59,158 bases of DNA from an uncultured Phycisphaerae bacterium (GTDB taxonomy: Bacteria > Planctomycetota > Phycisphaerae > UBA1845 > PWPN01), in the NCBI GenBank assembly GCA_938005315.1, contig CALLOB010000070.1, forward strand, positions 1 to 59,158, in the 5' to 3' direction. The translations under genes and the position numbers were made by a program. The notes under the pieces are model-generated. The model worked only from the letters and a program-made list of their open reading frames with translations. It did not search any database and had not been told where the DNA came from. How positions within the stretch are numbered: the stretch's first letter is position 1; each line of letters opens with the position of its first letter. Below are positions 33,241 through 42,405 of the stretch, one piece after another.

Positions 33241-34974
33241 TCAGAACTCCGAGCGGTTGAAGTGGCGGATACCCGCGATCATGGATGCGGCCGCCGCGAC
33301 GGTGTTCAGCAGAACCACCGCGGCCAGCCAGGCGAGTACGGATCCGCTCAGGTGCGCGCCCTGGCCGGTCCAGACCATGCGGAAGCTCATCACGCCGACG
33401 CCGGCCAGCGAAGCCGCGACCAGCCCCACCGACAGCATCAGCCCGATCACCCCGCCGAGGCCTCCGGCGATGCGCGCCGGGTTGCGTTCGTTGATCATCG
33501 GCATGCGGGCTCCCATGCCGGTGCTGATACCGCACAGTCCCACGCACATGGCGGTGATGGCCACCAGGTGCGTGAAGGCAAGGGCCGACGGCAGCGAGAG
33601 CCGGTACACCGAGACACCGGTGACGGCCAGGGCCACCAGGACGGTAATGGTCAGCGAATACAGCAGCTTGGAGACCACCATCTGCGTGCGGCTCAAGGGC
33701 AGCAGTCCCAGCAGCCAGAGATGCCGGACCTCCAGGCTCACCAGCGGGAACACGAATCGGCTGGTGAACGTGGCCAGGATCAGGGCCACGGCGGTGAGGT
33801 TGAGGAACCCGATGAGCACCTGCAGGCCCGGGGTGGCCAGCTCAGTCCAGAGCTGTTGGACGTTGGAGACGTACAGCGTGAGCAGGCCCAGCAGAATCGC
33901 CATCTGGGACCACTGCAGCGGGTCGCGGAAGAAGGCCTTGAGGTCCTTGGCGGCCAGCAGCCGCTGCCGCGAGGGCAGGTAGGCGAAAAGGATCTCCGCC
34001 ACCCAGGAGAGCATCCGTCCGGCCCGTCGCCGCTTGCCCGAGCCGCAGATCTGGGCGCGGTCGTAGGCGCCGGCCAGTCCGCTGGCGACCAGCCTCACCG
34101 CCACCATACTGGCGAACAGGCCGTTGGCCGCCGTGACCAGCAGGTAGAACAGACCCGCCGCCGGCCGGCCCTGCAGCGAGCTGGCGATGCCGTTGGAGAC
34201 CCAGGTGTGCGGCAGGAGCGCGCTCTGGGCCACCGAGACGCGGTCGTAGAACCCCGCGAGCCAGTCGCCCGAGATGGCCGGGGAACGGAACAGGCGCCAG
34301 CCCCACCAGGCGATCAGGGCCAGGACGGCCACCCCGGCCAGCGTGAGCGTGCGCTCGGGCATCCTGGGGCTGAATCGGACCACCCCCCAGGCCAGCAGCA
34401 GCCCGACCGCCCCGGGTATCGGGATGAAGGCCACAAACAGGCCGAGGAAAAGAGGGTAGAAGGACGCATCCTCCTCGAACACTCTGGCCACGGCGAACAT
34501 CATCGGCACACCCAGCAGGACGACCGACCAGCTGGCCAGCGTCAGGCTCTCCAGGTACTTCAGCAGCACGATGTCTCGCCGCGGCAGCGGTCCGGCCATC
34601 AGATAGGCGCTCTCCTGGCGGCGGAAGAGGGAGCCGTAGCAGATGATGGCGTTGGAGAACGTCAGCATGCACGTCAGGGCGAGGAAGAAGAACGTGAAGA
34701 TCAGCGGGGTCGCGACGATACCCTCGAGCAGCTGGCGGTTGATCTCCTGGAACACCCGGACCAGCAGCGCGTACATTCCCGTCCAGATCAGAAGGATCGA
34801 CGCGGTGGTGCCGGCGACTTTCAGCGGGTGCTCGACGAGCAGCTGGGCCGCGTGGTTGCGCAGGGCCAGGAATCGCACCCTCAGAAGCAGGCCCAGGGCG
34901 CTCTCGGGCGGCCTGCGGGGCGTCGCCGCGGGAGCCAGGAACGGTTCGACGGTGCCGGCCTGGTGCTGATCCAT
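33241..34974 (-). CDS. ABC exporter permease-like membrane protein
   Basis: The 577-residue protein contains about 12 to 14 hydrophobic segments (for example ASILLIWTGMYALLVRVFQE, FTFFFLALTCMLTFSNAIIC, VVLLNTVAAAASMIAG) and large polar loops with repeated PLPRRDIVLLKYLESLTLAS and PLSRTQMVVSKLLYSLTITV blocks. That repeat, roughly half-length apart, suggests two fused ABC-2-type permease halves. It lies 24 bases after an ABC ATPase gene, so the pair should form an exporter. Substrate unknown. Confidence 0.85.
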   Translation of the reverse strand: MDQHQAGTVEPFLAPAATPRRPPESALGLLLRVRFLALRNHAAQLLVEHPLKVAGTTASILLIWTGMYALLVRVFQEINRQLLEGIVATPLIFTFFFLALTCMLTFSNAIICYGSLFRRQESAYLMAGPLPRRDIVLLKYLESLTLASWSVVLLGVPMMFAVARVFEEDASFYPLFLGLFVAFIPIPGAVGLLLAWGVVRFSPRMPERTLTLAGVAVLALIAWWGWRLFRSPAISGDWLAGFYDRVSVAQSALLPHTWVSNGIASSLQGRPAAGLFYLLVTAANGLFASMVAVRLVASGLAGAYDRAQICGSGKRRRAGRMLSWVAEILFAYLPSRQRLLAAKDLKAFFRDPLQWSQMAILLGLLTLYVSNVQQLWTELATPGLQVLIGFLNLTAVALILATFTSRFVFPLVSLEVRHLWLLGLLPLSRTQMVVSKLLYSLTITVLVALAVTGVSVYRLSLPSALAFTHLVAITAMCVGLCGISTGMGARMPMINERNPARIAGGLGGVIGLMLSVGLVAASLAGVGVMSFRMVWTGQGAHLSGSVLAWLAAVVLLNTVAAAASMIAGIRHFNRSEF

Positions 34975-34998
34975 GACCGAATGAACCTCGCCTGCCGC

Positions 34999-35760
34999 TC
35001 ACGCCGGCAGCGTTTCGACCGCCTCGTCCTGCTCATCGGCGGTCAGGCGAAGGAAGATGTCCTCCAGCGACTCGTTCGCCGCCGCCAGCGAGCGGAGCTG
35101 GGCCAGCGTGCCTGCCGCTGCCAGCCGGCCCCGGCGGATGATGCCGATGCGATCCGCCACCGCCTCGGCGACCTCCAGGGTGTGGGTGCTCATGAAGACC
35201 GTCCGTCCCTCGCGGGTTATGCCGGTCAGCAGCTCCTTGACCGTCCGGACCGTCCGGGGGTCGAGTCCCACCATCGGCTCGTCGATGACCAGGACCGCCG
35301 GTTCGTGGAGCAGAGCCGCGGCCAGCACGGTTCGCTGCTTCATGCCGTGGGAGAAGCCTTCGGTGAGCTGATCGAGGAAGGACCCCATGTCCAGCCGGGC
35401 CACCAGCCGGTCGATCCTGGACCGGGCCGTCTGCGGCGGCAGACGGTACATCCGGGCCACGAATTCCAGGAACTCGCGGGCGGTGAGCTTCTCATACAGG
35501 AAAGGCTCGTCGGGAACGTACGAGAGCATCATCCGGGCCTGTCGCCCGTCGTGATCCATCGGATGGCCGCAGACCCGCACGGTCCCCTCGTCGGGCCTCA
35601 GCAGGCCGGCGATCATCTTGATGGTGGTGGTCTTGCCCGCCCCGTTGGGTCCCAGGAAGGCGAACATCTCGCCCGGCCGGACCTCCAGGGCGAGACGGTC
35701 GACGGCGGTGAAGCGGCCGTAGCGCTTGGTCACGTGGCACAGTTCGATGGCGGGGGTCAT
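34999..35760 (-). CDS. ABC transporter ATP-binding protein
   Basis: A single nucleotide-binding domain of 253 residues. Walker A is GPNGAGKTT (38-46), the Q loop region is MLSYVPDEPFLYEKLTAREF with Pro-Asp where Gln is common, the signature motif is FSHGMKQR (a variant of LSGGQ/FSxGMxxR seen in ABC-2 exporters), and Walker B is AVLVIDEPMVGLD with the H loop in STHTLEVAE. It should power the adjacent permease. The ATG overlaps the stop of the upstream gene as ATGA. Confidence 0.95.
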   Translation of the reverse strand: MTPAIELCHVTKRYGRFTAVDRLALEVRPGEMFAFLGPNGAGKTTTIKMIAGLLRPDEGTVRVCGHPMDHDGRQARMMLSYVPDEPFLYEKLTAREFLEFVARMYRLPPQTARSRIDRLVARLDMGSFLDQLTEGFSHGMKQRTVLAAALLHEPAVLVIDEPMVGLDPRTVRTVKELLTGITREGRTVFMSTHTLEVAEAVADRIGIIRRGRLAAAGTLAQLRSLAAANESLEDIFLRLTADEQDEAVETLPA

Positions 35761-36617
35761 GGCGCCGGGCTCCAGTCGACATCGCGGTCATCCCGCTCGC
35801 GGCGGTCGCGGCCGGCGCTCACCGTCTTGCGGGCCGCGATCAGGTCCTGCTCCCGGTAAGGCTCCTCCTGCACCGCGATTCGGCCCAGGCCCGGAGCCTG
35901 AACCTCCTGCCGGACGACCCGTCCGTCGGCGAGAACCCAGGCCTTGGTCTCCAGCGGGCTGGTCCGGACGACGAAACACTCCACCGGCCGGCCGAGATAG
36001 TCGATTTCCTCGCGTCCGATGACCGTGGCGACGATCGAAGTCATGCGGCTGGTCCGCTGGATCAGTGACATCGGATCGACGATCTGCATCCGCCAGGACT
36101 GCCCGACCTTCAGCCGCGGCAGGAACCCGAACGGGCGGACCGAGTCGCCGATGAGGCGGCTGGCCGAGGCGTCCAGGTTGATCTGCCTCTGGATCGGACC
36201 CATCTGGATGGTGCACGGGAAGAAAATCCCCCGCCGCTCGCCGTTGACGCGGATGGTGGTCAGCGGGACGCCGTATACGTCCAGCCGGAAGGCGTCGATC
36301 TCGCCGGCCTGGTCGAAATCGGTGCTGGTTTCCACGCGGACCTTGCCGGTGGGCAGCAGGCCCTCCAGCAGGATCGTGCTGTAGACCGTCGTCTCGGTGG
36401 AGCTGGACGAGGCCCGGGTCCAGGAGGTTCCCAGGCGCCGCCCCCGGGCGTCGTAGATGGCATGCTGCTGCGGGGACTCGCGCAGGCCCGCGAACAGGTC
36501 GCGGCTCATCACCGGCGGATCCTGCGCGGTCCACGCCGGCAGGATGTCGCGGTAGAAAAGCGCCGTCATCGCGACCACCCAGAACAGCACCACGGCCAGT
36601 CCGAACAGCCGGTACAT
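35757..36617 (-). CDS. hypothetical membrane-anchored protein of the ABC operon
   Basis: The 286-residue protein begins MYRLFGLAVVLFWVVAMTAL, an uncleaved signal anchor or N-terminal membrane helix, followed by an extracytoplasmic beta-rich domain (LGTSWTRASSSSTETTVYST, VETSTDFDQAGEIDAFRLDV). Its stop overlaps the ATPase ATG, so it is translationally coupled to the exporter and probably works with it, perhaps as a substrate-binding or modifying part. No family recognised. Confidence 0.75.
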   Translation of the reverse strand: MYRLFGLAVVLFWVVAMTALFYRDILPAWTAQDPPVMSRDLFAGLRESPQQHAIYDARGRRLGTSWTRASSSSTETTVYSTILLEGLLPTGKVRVETSTDFDQAGEIDAFRLDVYGVPLTTIRVNGERRGIFFPCTIQMGPIQRQINLDASASRLIGDSVRPFGFLPRLKVGQSWRMQIVDPMSLIQRTSRMTSIVATVIGREEIDYLGRPVECFVVRTSPLETKAWVLADGRVVRQEVQAPGLGRIAVQEEPYREQDLIAARKTVSAGRDRRERDDRDVDWSPAP

Positions 36618-36762
36618 CGACTGATTCCCGCGGTGCGGTCGGGCATCCGCGAATCCCGAATCGGGCGCCGCACCATCTGATTCTACCGGTCGGTCGCGGC
36701 AGCGGCAATCGACCGGACGGTTATTGACATTACGGTTATTGACATTCGCCCCGGCGAGTCGA

Positions 36763-37251
36763 TCACCAGACGACCAGCGAACCGAACATCAGCGTCAGTC
36801 CCAGGAGCATGACCGCCGCGCCCAGGGCCATGGAGGGGGGTGGCGTCGAAATGTAGACACGCAGGCGCGTCGGCACGCGGCGGAGATTCAGCACCTGGGC
36901 GCCCAGCACGACCGCCATGACCGCGGCGCCGAAGGCCCCGATGTGCAGCAGGGCGGAGAATACCCCTGGCCCGGCCAGCACCGCCAGACCCAGCCCGATC
37001 CAGCCGGCCGAAGCCATCATCAGGCCGGTCCTTGAATCCTGGTTTGCGTGCCGGAGACGCACCGCCTGCGACCAGGCCCGGGCGGCCTGACGCTGCACTT
37101 CGCGCCAGATGAAGATGCCCCCGCACTCCGGGCAGCGGTTGTCGGTCAGTCCGGTGAGGTTGTACCCGCACGCGGGGCAGGCCGGCGGCAGCGGGACACG
37201 CCACTCATTGCGCGGCACCAGCTGGTCGAGCTCATGCCAGTTGAGGCTCAT
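36763..37251 (-). CDS. zinc-ribbon membrane protein
   Basis: From the ATG at 37251 the protein has 162 residues. A cytoplasmic zinc ribbon is at 25-43 (CPACGYNL...RCPECG; two CxxC pairs), of the CGYNLxGL type widespread in Phycisphaerae. About three hydrophobic segments follow (SAGWIGLGLAVLAGPGVFSA, FGAAVMAVVLGAQVL, ALGAAVMLLGLTLMFGSLVV). The start overlaps the end of thiE by 20 bases. Function unknown. Confidence 0.7.
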   Translation of the reverse strand: MSLNWHELDQLVPRNEWRVPLPPACPACGYNLTGLTDNRCPECGGIFIWREVQRQAARAWSQAVRLRHANQDSRTGLMMASAGWIGLGLAVLAGPGVFSALLHIGAFGAAVMAVVLGAQVLNLRRVPTRLRVYISTPPPSMALGAAVMLLGLTLMFGSLVVW

Positions 37252-38305
37252 CGGGCACCACCGGTCCCGGCGGCGCGGGCAGGGCCGCGACCAGGCGCCG
37301 GGCCGCTTCCCGCGGATCGTTCGCGCCGAGCACCGCCGAACACGCGCACACGCATCGCGCCCCCGCCTGGACCAGTATACCCAGGTTGTTGCCGTCGATT
37401 CCACCGATCGCCACGACCGGCACCTTGCTGATTCTCACGGCGGTTGCCAGCAGCGGCGGCCCGGGGATATGGTCCTGCGGCTTGGTCGGCGAGGCGAACA
37501 TCGGGCCGACGGCCACGTAGTCGGGACCGGCCTGCAACGCGGCCTCCAGCTGCCCGACATCGTGCGTGCTCACCCCGATCAGGCGGTCCGCTCCGACGAT
37601 GCGCCGGGCCTGGGCCGGCGGCAGATCCTCCTGCCCCAGGTGGACCCCGTCGGCGTCCGCCAGGGCCGCCAAGTCCGGCCGATCGTTGACGATGCACAGC
37701 ACGCCGTGCTCCCGACAGAGCGACACCAGCCGGCGGGCCCGGTCCAGAAGCTCGCGATCAGGCATCCCCTTCTCGCGCAGCTGCAGACACCCCGCCCCGC
37801 CGCGAACGGCCTCCCCGGCCGTCTCGAGCCAGTCCCCGCGGCACAGTGCGGCGGTGACCAGCACATAAAGCCGCACGCCGGCGAAGGCTGCGGCCCGGGC
37901 CCCCCGCAGGGCCAGCCGCTGCTCGAGCTCGTACACCCGGTAGCGCATGCCCTCGACCCGTGCCGCAAGATCCGGCTGAAAGGTCTTGAGGTACTCCTCG
38001 ATCGTTCGCAGGGCCTCCTGCAGACGCCGGGCGGCGGCCGAGAAGACATCCCGCGGATTCGCGCGCAGCCGCTCCGACTCCGTGCTCAGGGTCGTGCCCA
38101 CGTCGCCGGGGGTGTCACGGGCCGCCAGCAGCACATTCGCCGGCAGGGCCCGCTCGCAGGCCGCCAAGTCGTGCCGCAGCCGCTTCAGCAGGGCGCAACC
38201 AGCCGGGTCCTCCAGCACGAAGCGGGTGTAGTCCTCCATCACCCGGGCGGCCTCGCGGGCCCGGTTGAGGTTGGCGTCCAGAATCCGCGCCACGCCGCGA
38301 TCCAC
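37232..38305 (-). CDS. thiE: ThiD2-ThiE fusion (HMP-P kinase-like domain plus thiamine phosphate synthase)
   Basis: Residues about 1-135 (ARILDANLNRAREAARVMED, then ALLKRLRHDLAACERALPAN, TTLSTESERLRANPRDVFSA) form the ThiD2 domain, known in cyanobacteria and other phyla as a monofunctional HMP-phosphate kinase fused to ThiE. Residues about 145-350 are the ThiE TIM barrel: LYVLVTAALC, GGAGCLQLREKGMPDREL, CIVNDRPDLAALADADGVHL with GQEDLP, VSTHD, DYVAVGPMFASPTKP and VAIGGI. It should phosphorylate HMP-P and couple it to the thiazole phosphate. The start lies 6 bases after ribBA, so the two vitamin genes are one transcription unit. Confidence 0.92.
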   Translation of the reverse strand: MDRGVARILDANLNRAREAARVMEDYTRFVLEDPAGCALLKRLRHDLAACERALPANVLLAARDTPGDVGTTLSTESERLRANPRDVFSAAARRLQEALRTIEEYLKTFQPDLAARVEGMRYRVYELEQRLALRGARAAAFAGVRLYVLVTAALCRGDWLETAGEAVRGGAGCLQLREKGMPDRELLDRARRLVSLCREHGVLCIVNDRPDLAALADADGVHLGQEDLPPAQARRIVGADRLIGVSTHDVGQLEAALQAGPDYVAVGPMFASPTKPQDHIPGPPLLATAVRISKVPVVAIGGIDGNNLGILVQAGARCVCACSAVLGANDPREAARRLVAALPAPPGPVVPDEPQLA

Positions 38306-38311
38306 GCCCGT

Positions 38312-39556
38312 TTACACCCCGTCCAGCCGGTGGCCCAGCTTGTCGCGCTTGGTCTGCAGATAACGGCGATTGACCTCGTTGGGGGGGATCACGATCGGCA
38401 CCTGCTCGGCGACATGGATGCCGTAGAGCTCCAGCCGCGAGACCTTCTTGGGATTATTGGTCAGGATCCGCAGTTGCCGCAGGCCCAGATCGCGCAGGAT
38501 CTGCGCTCCGATGCCGTAGTCGCGCTTGTCGGCTGGAAAACCCAGTTCCTCGTTGGCCTCGACGGTGTCCATCCCCTGCTCCTGGAGATGGTAGGCCTTG
38601 AGCTTGTTGTGCAGCCCGATGCCCCGGCCCTCCTGGCGCAGGTAGACGATGGCTCCCCTGCCGGCCTCCTGGATCATGGCCATCGCCCGGTCCAGCTGCT
38701 CGCCGCAATCGCAGCGCATGGACCCGAAGATGTCGCCAGTAAGGCATTCCGAATGAACCCGGACCAGGACCGGCTCGTCGCAGATGGCCGTCTGGCCGTC
38801 GGCGTCCCGATCGCCTATTCCGCCCGCGCACAGGGCCAGGTGGATCTCGTCGTCAACCCGGTTGCGGTAGGCGTGGAGGGTGAAAGGCCCGTGCCGCGTG
38901 GGCATCTGCACGGAGGTCACCCGCTCGACCAGCGACTCGCGCTGGTGGCGGTACTCGATCAGGTCGGCGATGGTGCACATCTTCAGCCCGTGCTTCCGGC
39001 AGAACGCCGCCAGGTCCGGCACCCGGGCCATGGTGCCATCTTCGTTCATCACTTCGATCAGGGCCCCCACCGGCCGCATGCCGGCCAGGCGCAGGAGATC
39101 CACAGCGCCTTCGGTCTGCCCCGCCCGCACCAGCACGCCGCCGTCGCGGGCCATCAGCGGATTCACATGTCCCGGGCGGGCGAAATCGTCGGGGCGGGCC
39201 TCCGGGTGGGCCAGCCGACGGATCGTGACCGCCCTGTCGCGGGCCGAGACCCCGGTGGTCACGCCGAACCGCGCCGCCGCATCGACCGTGACCGTGAAGG
39301 CCGTGCCCAGCGCAGCGGTGTTCTCCGCGGTCTGGGGCTGCAGATCCAGATGCCGGCAAAGATCCCTGGGCATCGCCACGCAGAGAACGCCCCGAGCGTG
39401 CAGGAGCATGAAGTTCACCTTCTCCGGGGTGATCAGCTCCGCAGCACAGACCAGGTCGCCCTCGTTCTCGCGCCGCTCGTCATCGACCAGGACGATGAAC
39501 CGTCCGGCGGACAGCTCCGCCAAGGCCTGGGGAATCGTGCAGAACGGATCCGGCAT
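38312..39556 (-). CDS. ribBA: bifunctional 3,4-dihydroxy-2-butanone-4-phosphate synthase/GTP cyclohydrolase II
   Basis: RibBA makes both early riboflavin precursors. The N-terminal RibB domain shows FIVLVDDERRENEGDLVCAA (metal and substrate acids), ARPGHVNPLMARDGGVLVRA with QTEGAVDL, and GALIEVMNEDGTMAR. The RibA domain (from about 205) contains VRVHSECLTGDIFGSMRCDC, whose three Cys bind zinc, and YLRQEGRGIGLHNKLKAY, then RDYGIGAQIL. All catalytic residues appear intact; length (414) is standard. It is first in the ribBA-thiE unit; no FMN riboswitch is visible upstream. Confidence 0.97.
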   Translation of the reverse strand: MPDPFCTIPQALAELSAGRFIVLVDDERRENEGDLVCAAELITPEKVNFMLLHARGVLCVAMPRDLCRHLDLQPQTAENTAALGTAFTVTVDAAARFGVTTGVSARDRAVTIRRLAHPEARPDDFARPGHVNPLMARDGGVLVRAGQTEGAVDLLRLAGMRPVGALIEVMNEDGTMARVPDLAAFCRKHGLKMCTIADLIEYRHQRESLVERVTSVQMPTRHGPFTLHAYRNRVDDEIHLALCAGGIGDRDADGQTAICDEPVLVRVHSECLTGDIFGSMRCDCGEQLDRAMAMIQEAGRGAIVYLRQEGRGIGLHNKLKAYHLQEQGMDTVEANEELGFPADKRDYGIGAQILRDLGLRQLRILTNNPKKVSRLELYGIHVAEQVPIVIPPNEVNRRYLQTKRDKLGHRLDGV

Positions 39557-39628
39557 CAGGGCATGATCCTCTATAGGTTGCCGTCCAGACGGATCGCCTG
39601 GTTGCTCTACGGTCCGGCGACCGGCGTA

Positions 39629-40080
39629 TCATCGAAGGCCATTCGATCCGTAAGCTCTTGTACGGCAATAGCTTGATGACGTATCGACGACCGCCGGATC
39701 AGCCGGGCCCACCAGCGCTTCTGGCACGCCCGGCCCGGCAGGCACGCCGATGGTATTGTACGCCTCCGGCGGCGCAACCCCAAACCGGCCTCGTACCGTC
39801 TGCACGACCTCCAGGCCTGGGGAATGCCACCTCCGGAATGCCATCGTTCAGCAGGATTGGCCTCGACGCTCGGCAGTCGAAAGACACGTCGCAGCGGGCC
39901 TCCAGGAAGGCCAGGTCGGTCGACAACCGCATCTCGGGCCCCCGGCAAACACCGCCAAGCCGGCCCCGGCCAGCCCAGGTCGCTGTGGATTTGCTCGATC
40001 CCGGCCATCGCCTCCCGGGCCGCGTCGACCGCATCGAATCCGGCGGCCACCGTCCTCCCCCCGGCAGCAGCGCATCCAGG
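39629..40080 (-). pseudogene. multiply frameshifted gene of unknown family
   Basis: Coding-like sequence jumps between the three minus-strand frames. One frame gives AAGFDAVDAAREAMAGIEQI and HSDLGWPGPAW, a second continues MRLSTDLAFLEARCDVSFDC and RPILLNDGIPEVAF, and a third gives GLEVVQTVRGRFGVAPPEAY, NTIGVPAGPGVPEALVG and a stop at 39629. Each piece has plausible protein composition and high third-position GC. Joined, they would make a product of about 145 residues. I do not recognise it. It lies just after the SurA-like gene, between that gene and ribBA. Bases 39557-39628 hold the likely ribBA leader. Confidence 0.4.
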
Positions 40081-40095
40081 GCGGCCCCGGGGCGC

Positions 40096-42105
40096 TCAGC
40101 CTCCTGCGTTGGCCTGATCCTGCGGCGCCTTGTTCCCCGGCGAGTCGGCGTCGCGGGGCTCCTGCACCGGCTTCCAGCCCGCGCGGCTGTGGATCTGCTC
40201 GGTCGAGAACCACTCCCGCAGAAGGTCCAGCCGCCGCTCCATCGATACCGCCGCGAAGGCCCCCGGCCGCTGTTCCTCGTACTCCTGCGTGGTCAGCGGT
40301 ACCCGCTCCCGGACCTCGACCACCACCCAGCGGTTCCGCATCGCCTGCTCGTAGGTCGCCACCCTGGCTGCCCGGTCCTCGTGGTCGGCAAGCGAGAAGC
40401 ACAGATCGACGAACTCGGCGTCGCCGGCCATTTCCGGAGGGCCGCCCGGGAACAGCTGCGGACGACCGCCCCACGCGAACATGTGCTTGCGGGCGAAAGG
40501 CTCGGGCTCTTGGAATCCCCGTTCACCGAGCTTGCTTTTCAATTCCGCGTCCTCGTCCAGTGCCGCTTTCAACCCCACCGCTTTGGCCCTTTCGGCCAGT
40601 TGCTCGGCCCGGGCCCTGGCCTGCTCGCGGGCGCGGACCCTTCGCAGGTCGGCGATCACCTGCTCTCGCACCTCGTCGAGCGAGGCCGGGGCGTGCGCGG
40701 GCTGCACGGCGATGGTGCGGAACACGTAGGCGTTGCCCTCGTGGTCCACAACCGGCCGGGGACAGGTTTCATAAAGATTGCGGAAGAACCGCGCTGTCTC
40801 CGGGTCGTCCGCGGGCTTGAGGGAGGTCTGCGGCACCATGAACGCCGCCCGGGAAAAAGGAACCAACGGTGTCGAGCCTTCCATGATCGAGGCCCGGCCG
40901 ATCTGGGGCTGGGCCGCAAGGGCCCGGGCGTCGCCCGGCGGCGTGCGACCATAGCTCAACACGCCGGGATAACGGCTGGAGTTCGCGAAGCTCTCATAGT
41001 ACCCGGCGACCAGGACCGCTTCCGGAATGGCCTTGTATCCCCCCTCCGGTTGCGTGACCGGCGAGCCCTTCCAGGCCAGCTGCAGGTTCCGGATCAGTTC
41101 CTCGGCGATTTCCACGGCCTGCGCCTTGGCCGACTGGAGCTTCAGGCGGTCATGGACCTTGTCCCGGCACTCGGAAAAGGTCTCGTAGGGCTTGGGGGGC
41201 TCGGGCGCCGGCGGCTGCCCGGGCGCGGTCGCGGTGGCCGGCTGGGTAGCCGGGCGAAGAAACTCGGACCGGTGTGCCTGCCAGTATTCGAAGGCCTTGT
41301 TGTCATCTTCCGGCTGTCGGGCCACCAGCGGTTCCACGCTCACCCGGATGAACTCCACCTGGGCGGTTTCGGGCTGTTGATATCCGAACGGCCGTCCGGC
41401 GGCGGGGTCCGGCGCATGATCCTTGTACTCCTCGAAGTGGGCGGCGATCGCCTCGGCCGTCGGCTCGAAGGTCGGATCGATGAGGGCTTCCGCGGGGATC
41501 ACCGCCATGGCCACGCTGACCTTCTCCCCCGTCTGCCGCAGGAAGTCCTGCACGTCCGCGTCCGTGGCCTTGACTGCGCGAATCGCCTGGAACGCCGCGT
41601 CCTGAACGCGGATGAAGCTTCGCAGGGCGTCGTCGATCTGCCGCAGCGAGACGCCGGTTTTCGCACGCAGGTTGTCGAGGTAGGCCGCCGGTATTTCCGC
41701 CCGCTGCCGCTCCAGGCTCTCCTCCGAGGGCTCCACCCCACTGGCGGCGGCCGCCAGATCGAGGAGCATCCATTCCTCCTCGGTCAACGGCTCCGAACGG
41801 ACCTGCTGGGCCAGGAAGCGAGCCTCGCGGATGTCACGGCTGCCGGCAATCATGGCGGCCATCATGAACCAGGGAGCCTGCCACGGTTTCTCGAGCTGCC
41901 TGAGCAGGTGGCCCTGATTGCTGGCACGCTGCAGCTCGCCCAGCGTGACGGTCTTGCCCAGGGCGGTTCCGATCTTCTCCGAACTGTTCTGCCGGTCGGG
42001 GCGCATCAGGCTCTGCAGGGCGTCGGAGCCGAGCCAGACGATCAGCAGCAGGGCCATGAACACGGCCAGCAGATGCCTGGTGTATTTCCTGAAAAACTTC
42101 ATCAT
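40096..42105 (-). CDS. SurA/PpiD-like periplasmic folding factor
   Basis: From MMKFFRKY at 42105 the protein has 669 residues. A membrane anchor is near the N-terminus (HLLAVFMALLLIVWLGSDAL). Residues about 45-210 are the helical SurA-N/PpiD chaperone region, including SLRQIDDALRSFIRVQDAAF and ATDADVQDFLRQTGEKVSVA. Residues from about 220 have alternating strands and helices (AQVEFIRVSVEPLVARQPED), with a second such region near 440-540, but I cannot point to a canonical parvulin active site. The anchor-plus-coiled design fits PpiD, an inner-membrane chaperone for exported proteins. GGGAAG precedes the ATG by 9 bases. Confidence 0.8.
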   Translation of the reverse strand: MMKFFRKYTRHLLAVFMALLLIVWLGSDALQSLMRPDRQNSSEKIGTALGKTVTLGELQRASNQGHLLRQLEKPWQAPWFMMAAMIAGSRDIREARFLAQQVRSEPLTEEEWMLLDLAAAASGVEPSEESLERQRAEIPAAYLDNLRAKTGVSLRQIDDALRSFIRVQDAAFQAIRAVKATDADVQDFLRQTGEKVSVAMAVIPAEALIDPTFEPTAEAIAAHFEEYKDHAPDPAAGRPFGYQQPETAQVEFIRVSVEPLVARQPEDDNKAFEYWQAHRSEFLRPATQPATATAPGQPPAPEPPKPYETFSECRDKVHDRLKLQSAKAQAVEIAEELIRNLQLAWKGSPVTQPEGGYKAIPEAVLVAGYYESFANSSRYPGVLSYGRTPPGDARALAAQPQIGRASIMEGSTPLVPFSRAAFMVPQTSLKPADDPETARFFRNLYETCPRPVVDHEGNAYVFRTIAVQPAHAPASLDEVREQVIADLRRVRAREQARARAEQLAERAKAVGLKAALDEDAELKSKLGERGFQEPEPFARKHMFAWGGRPQLFPGGPPEMAGDAEFVDLCFSLADHEDRAARVATYEQAMRNRWVVVEVRERVPLTTQEYEEQRPGAFAAVSMERRLDLLREWFSTEQIHSRAGWKPVQEPRDADSPGNKAPQDQANAGG

Positions 42106-42158
42106 AGCAGTAATCTTCCCGTCTTCTGGAACGTTGCCGCACGGCACGGTCGGTCATC

Positions 42159-42186
42159 AAGATACTTGCGAGGACAGGAAATACAA
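42159..42186 (-). promoter_or_regulatory. predicted promoter of the SurA/PpiD-like gene
   Basis: On the minus strand TTGTAT (42186-42181) and TATCTT (42164-42159) are separated by 16 bases, with a predicted start near 42152 and a leader of about 47 bases. Confidence 0.45.
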
Positions 42187-42405
42187 GCTCGCCCACTCCC
42201 GCGGATCGGCCACATCGACCGGCCCATGGACTGCGAAGTCGACGGTCCTCGACCCGCGAGCACGCGACAGTCGCCCGGCGACAGGCCGTTTCCAGCTGGC
42301 TCGGGCGTCCCGGGCGGCTACGATGTGATGGGTGCCGGACCGCCTGGCCCGCGCGGGTCGGGGCATAATCCGCCGGCATCATCCCACTGAAGGGAGTCTC
42401 CCGGC

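Noticed and set aside
33262-35859. 865-codon plus-strand frame across the ABC permease and ATPase
   Set aside because: It spans two genes and a spacer, has no start context and encodes His/Gln/Asp-rich nonsense opposite clear ABC motifs.
37109-39676. Long plus-strand frame across thiE and ribBA
   Set aside because: It is a shadow of two well-recognised minus-strand genes.
39658-42390. 910-codon plus-strand frame opposite the SurA-like gene
   Set aside because: The product is Leu/Gly/Arg-rich without domains; the minus-strand protein has an anchor and chaperone-like helices.
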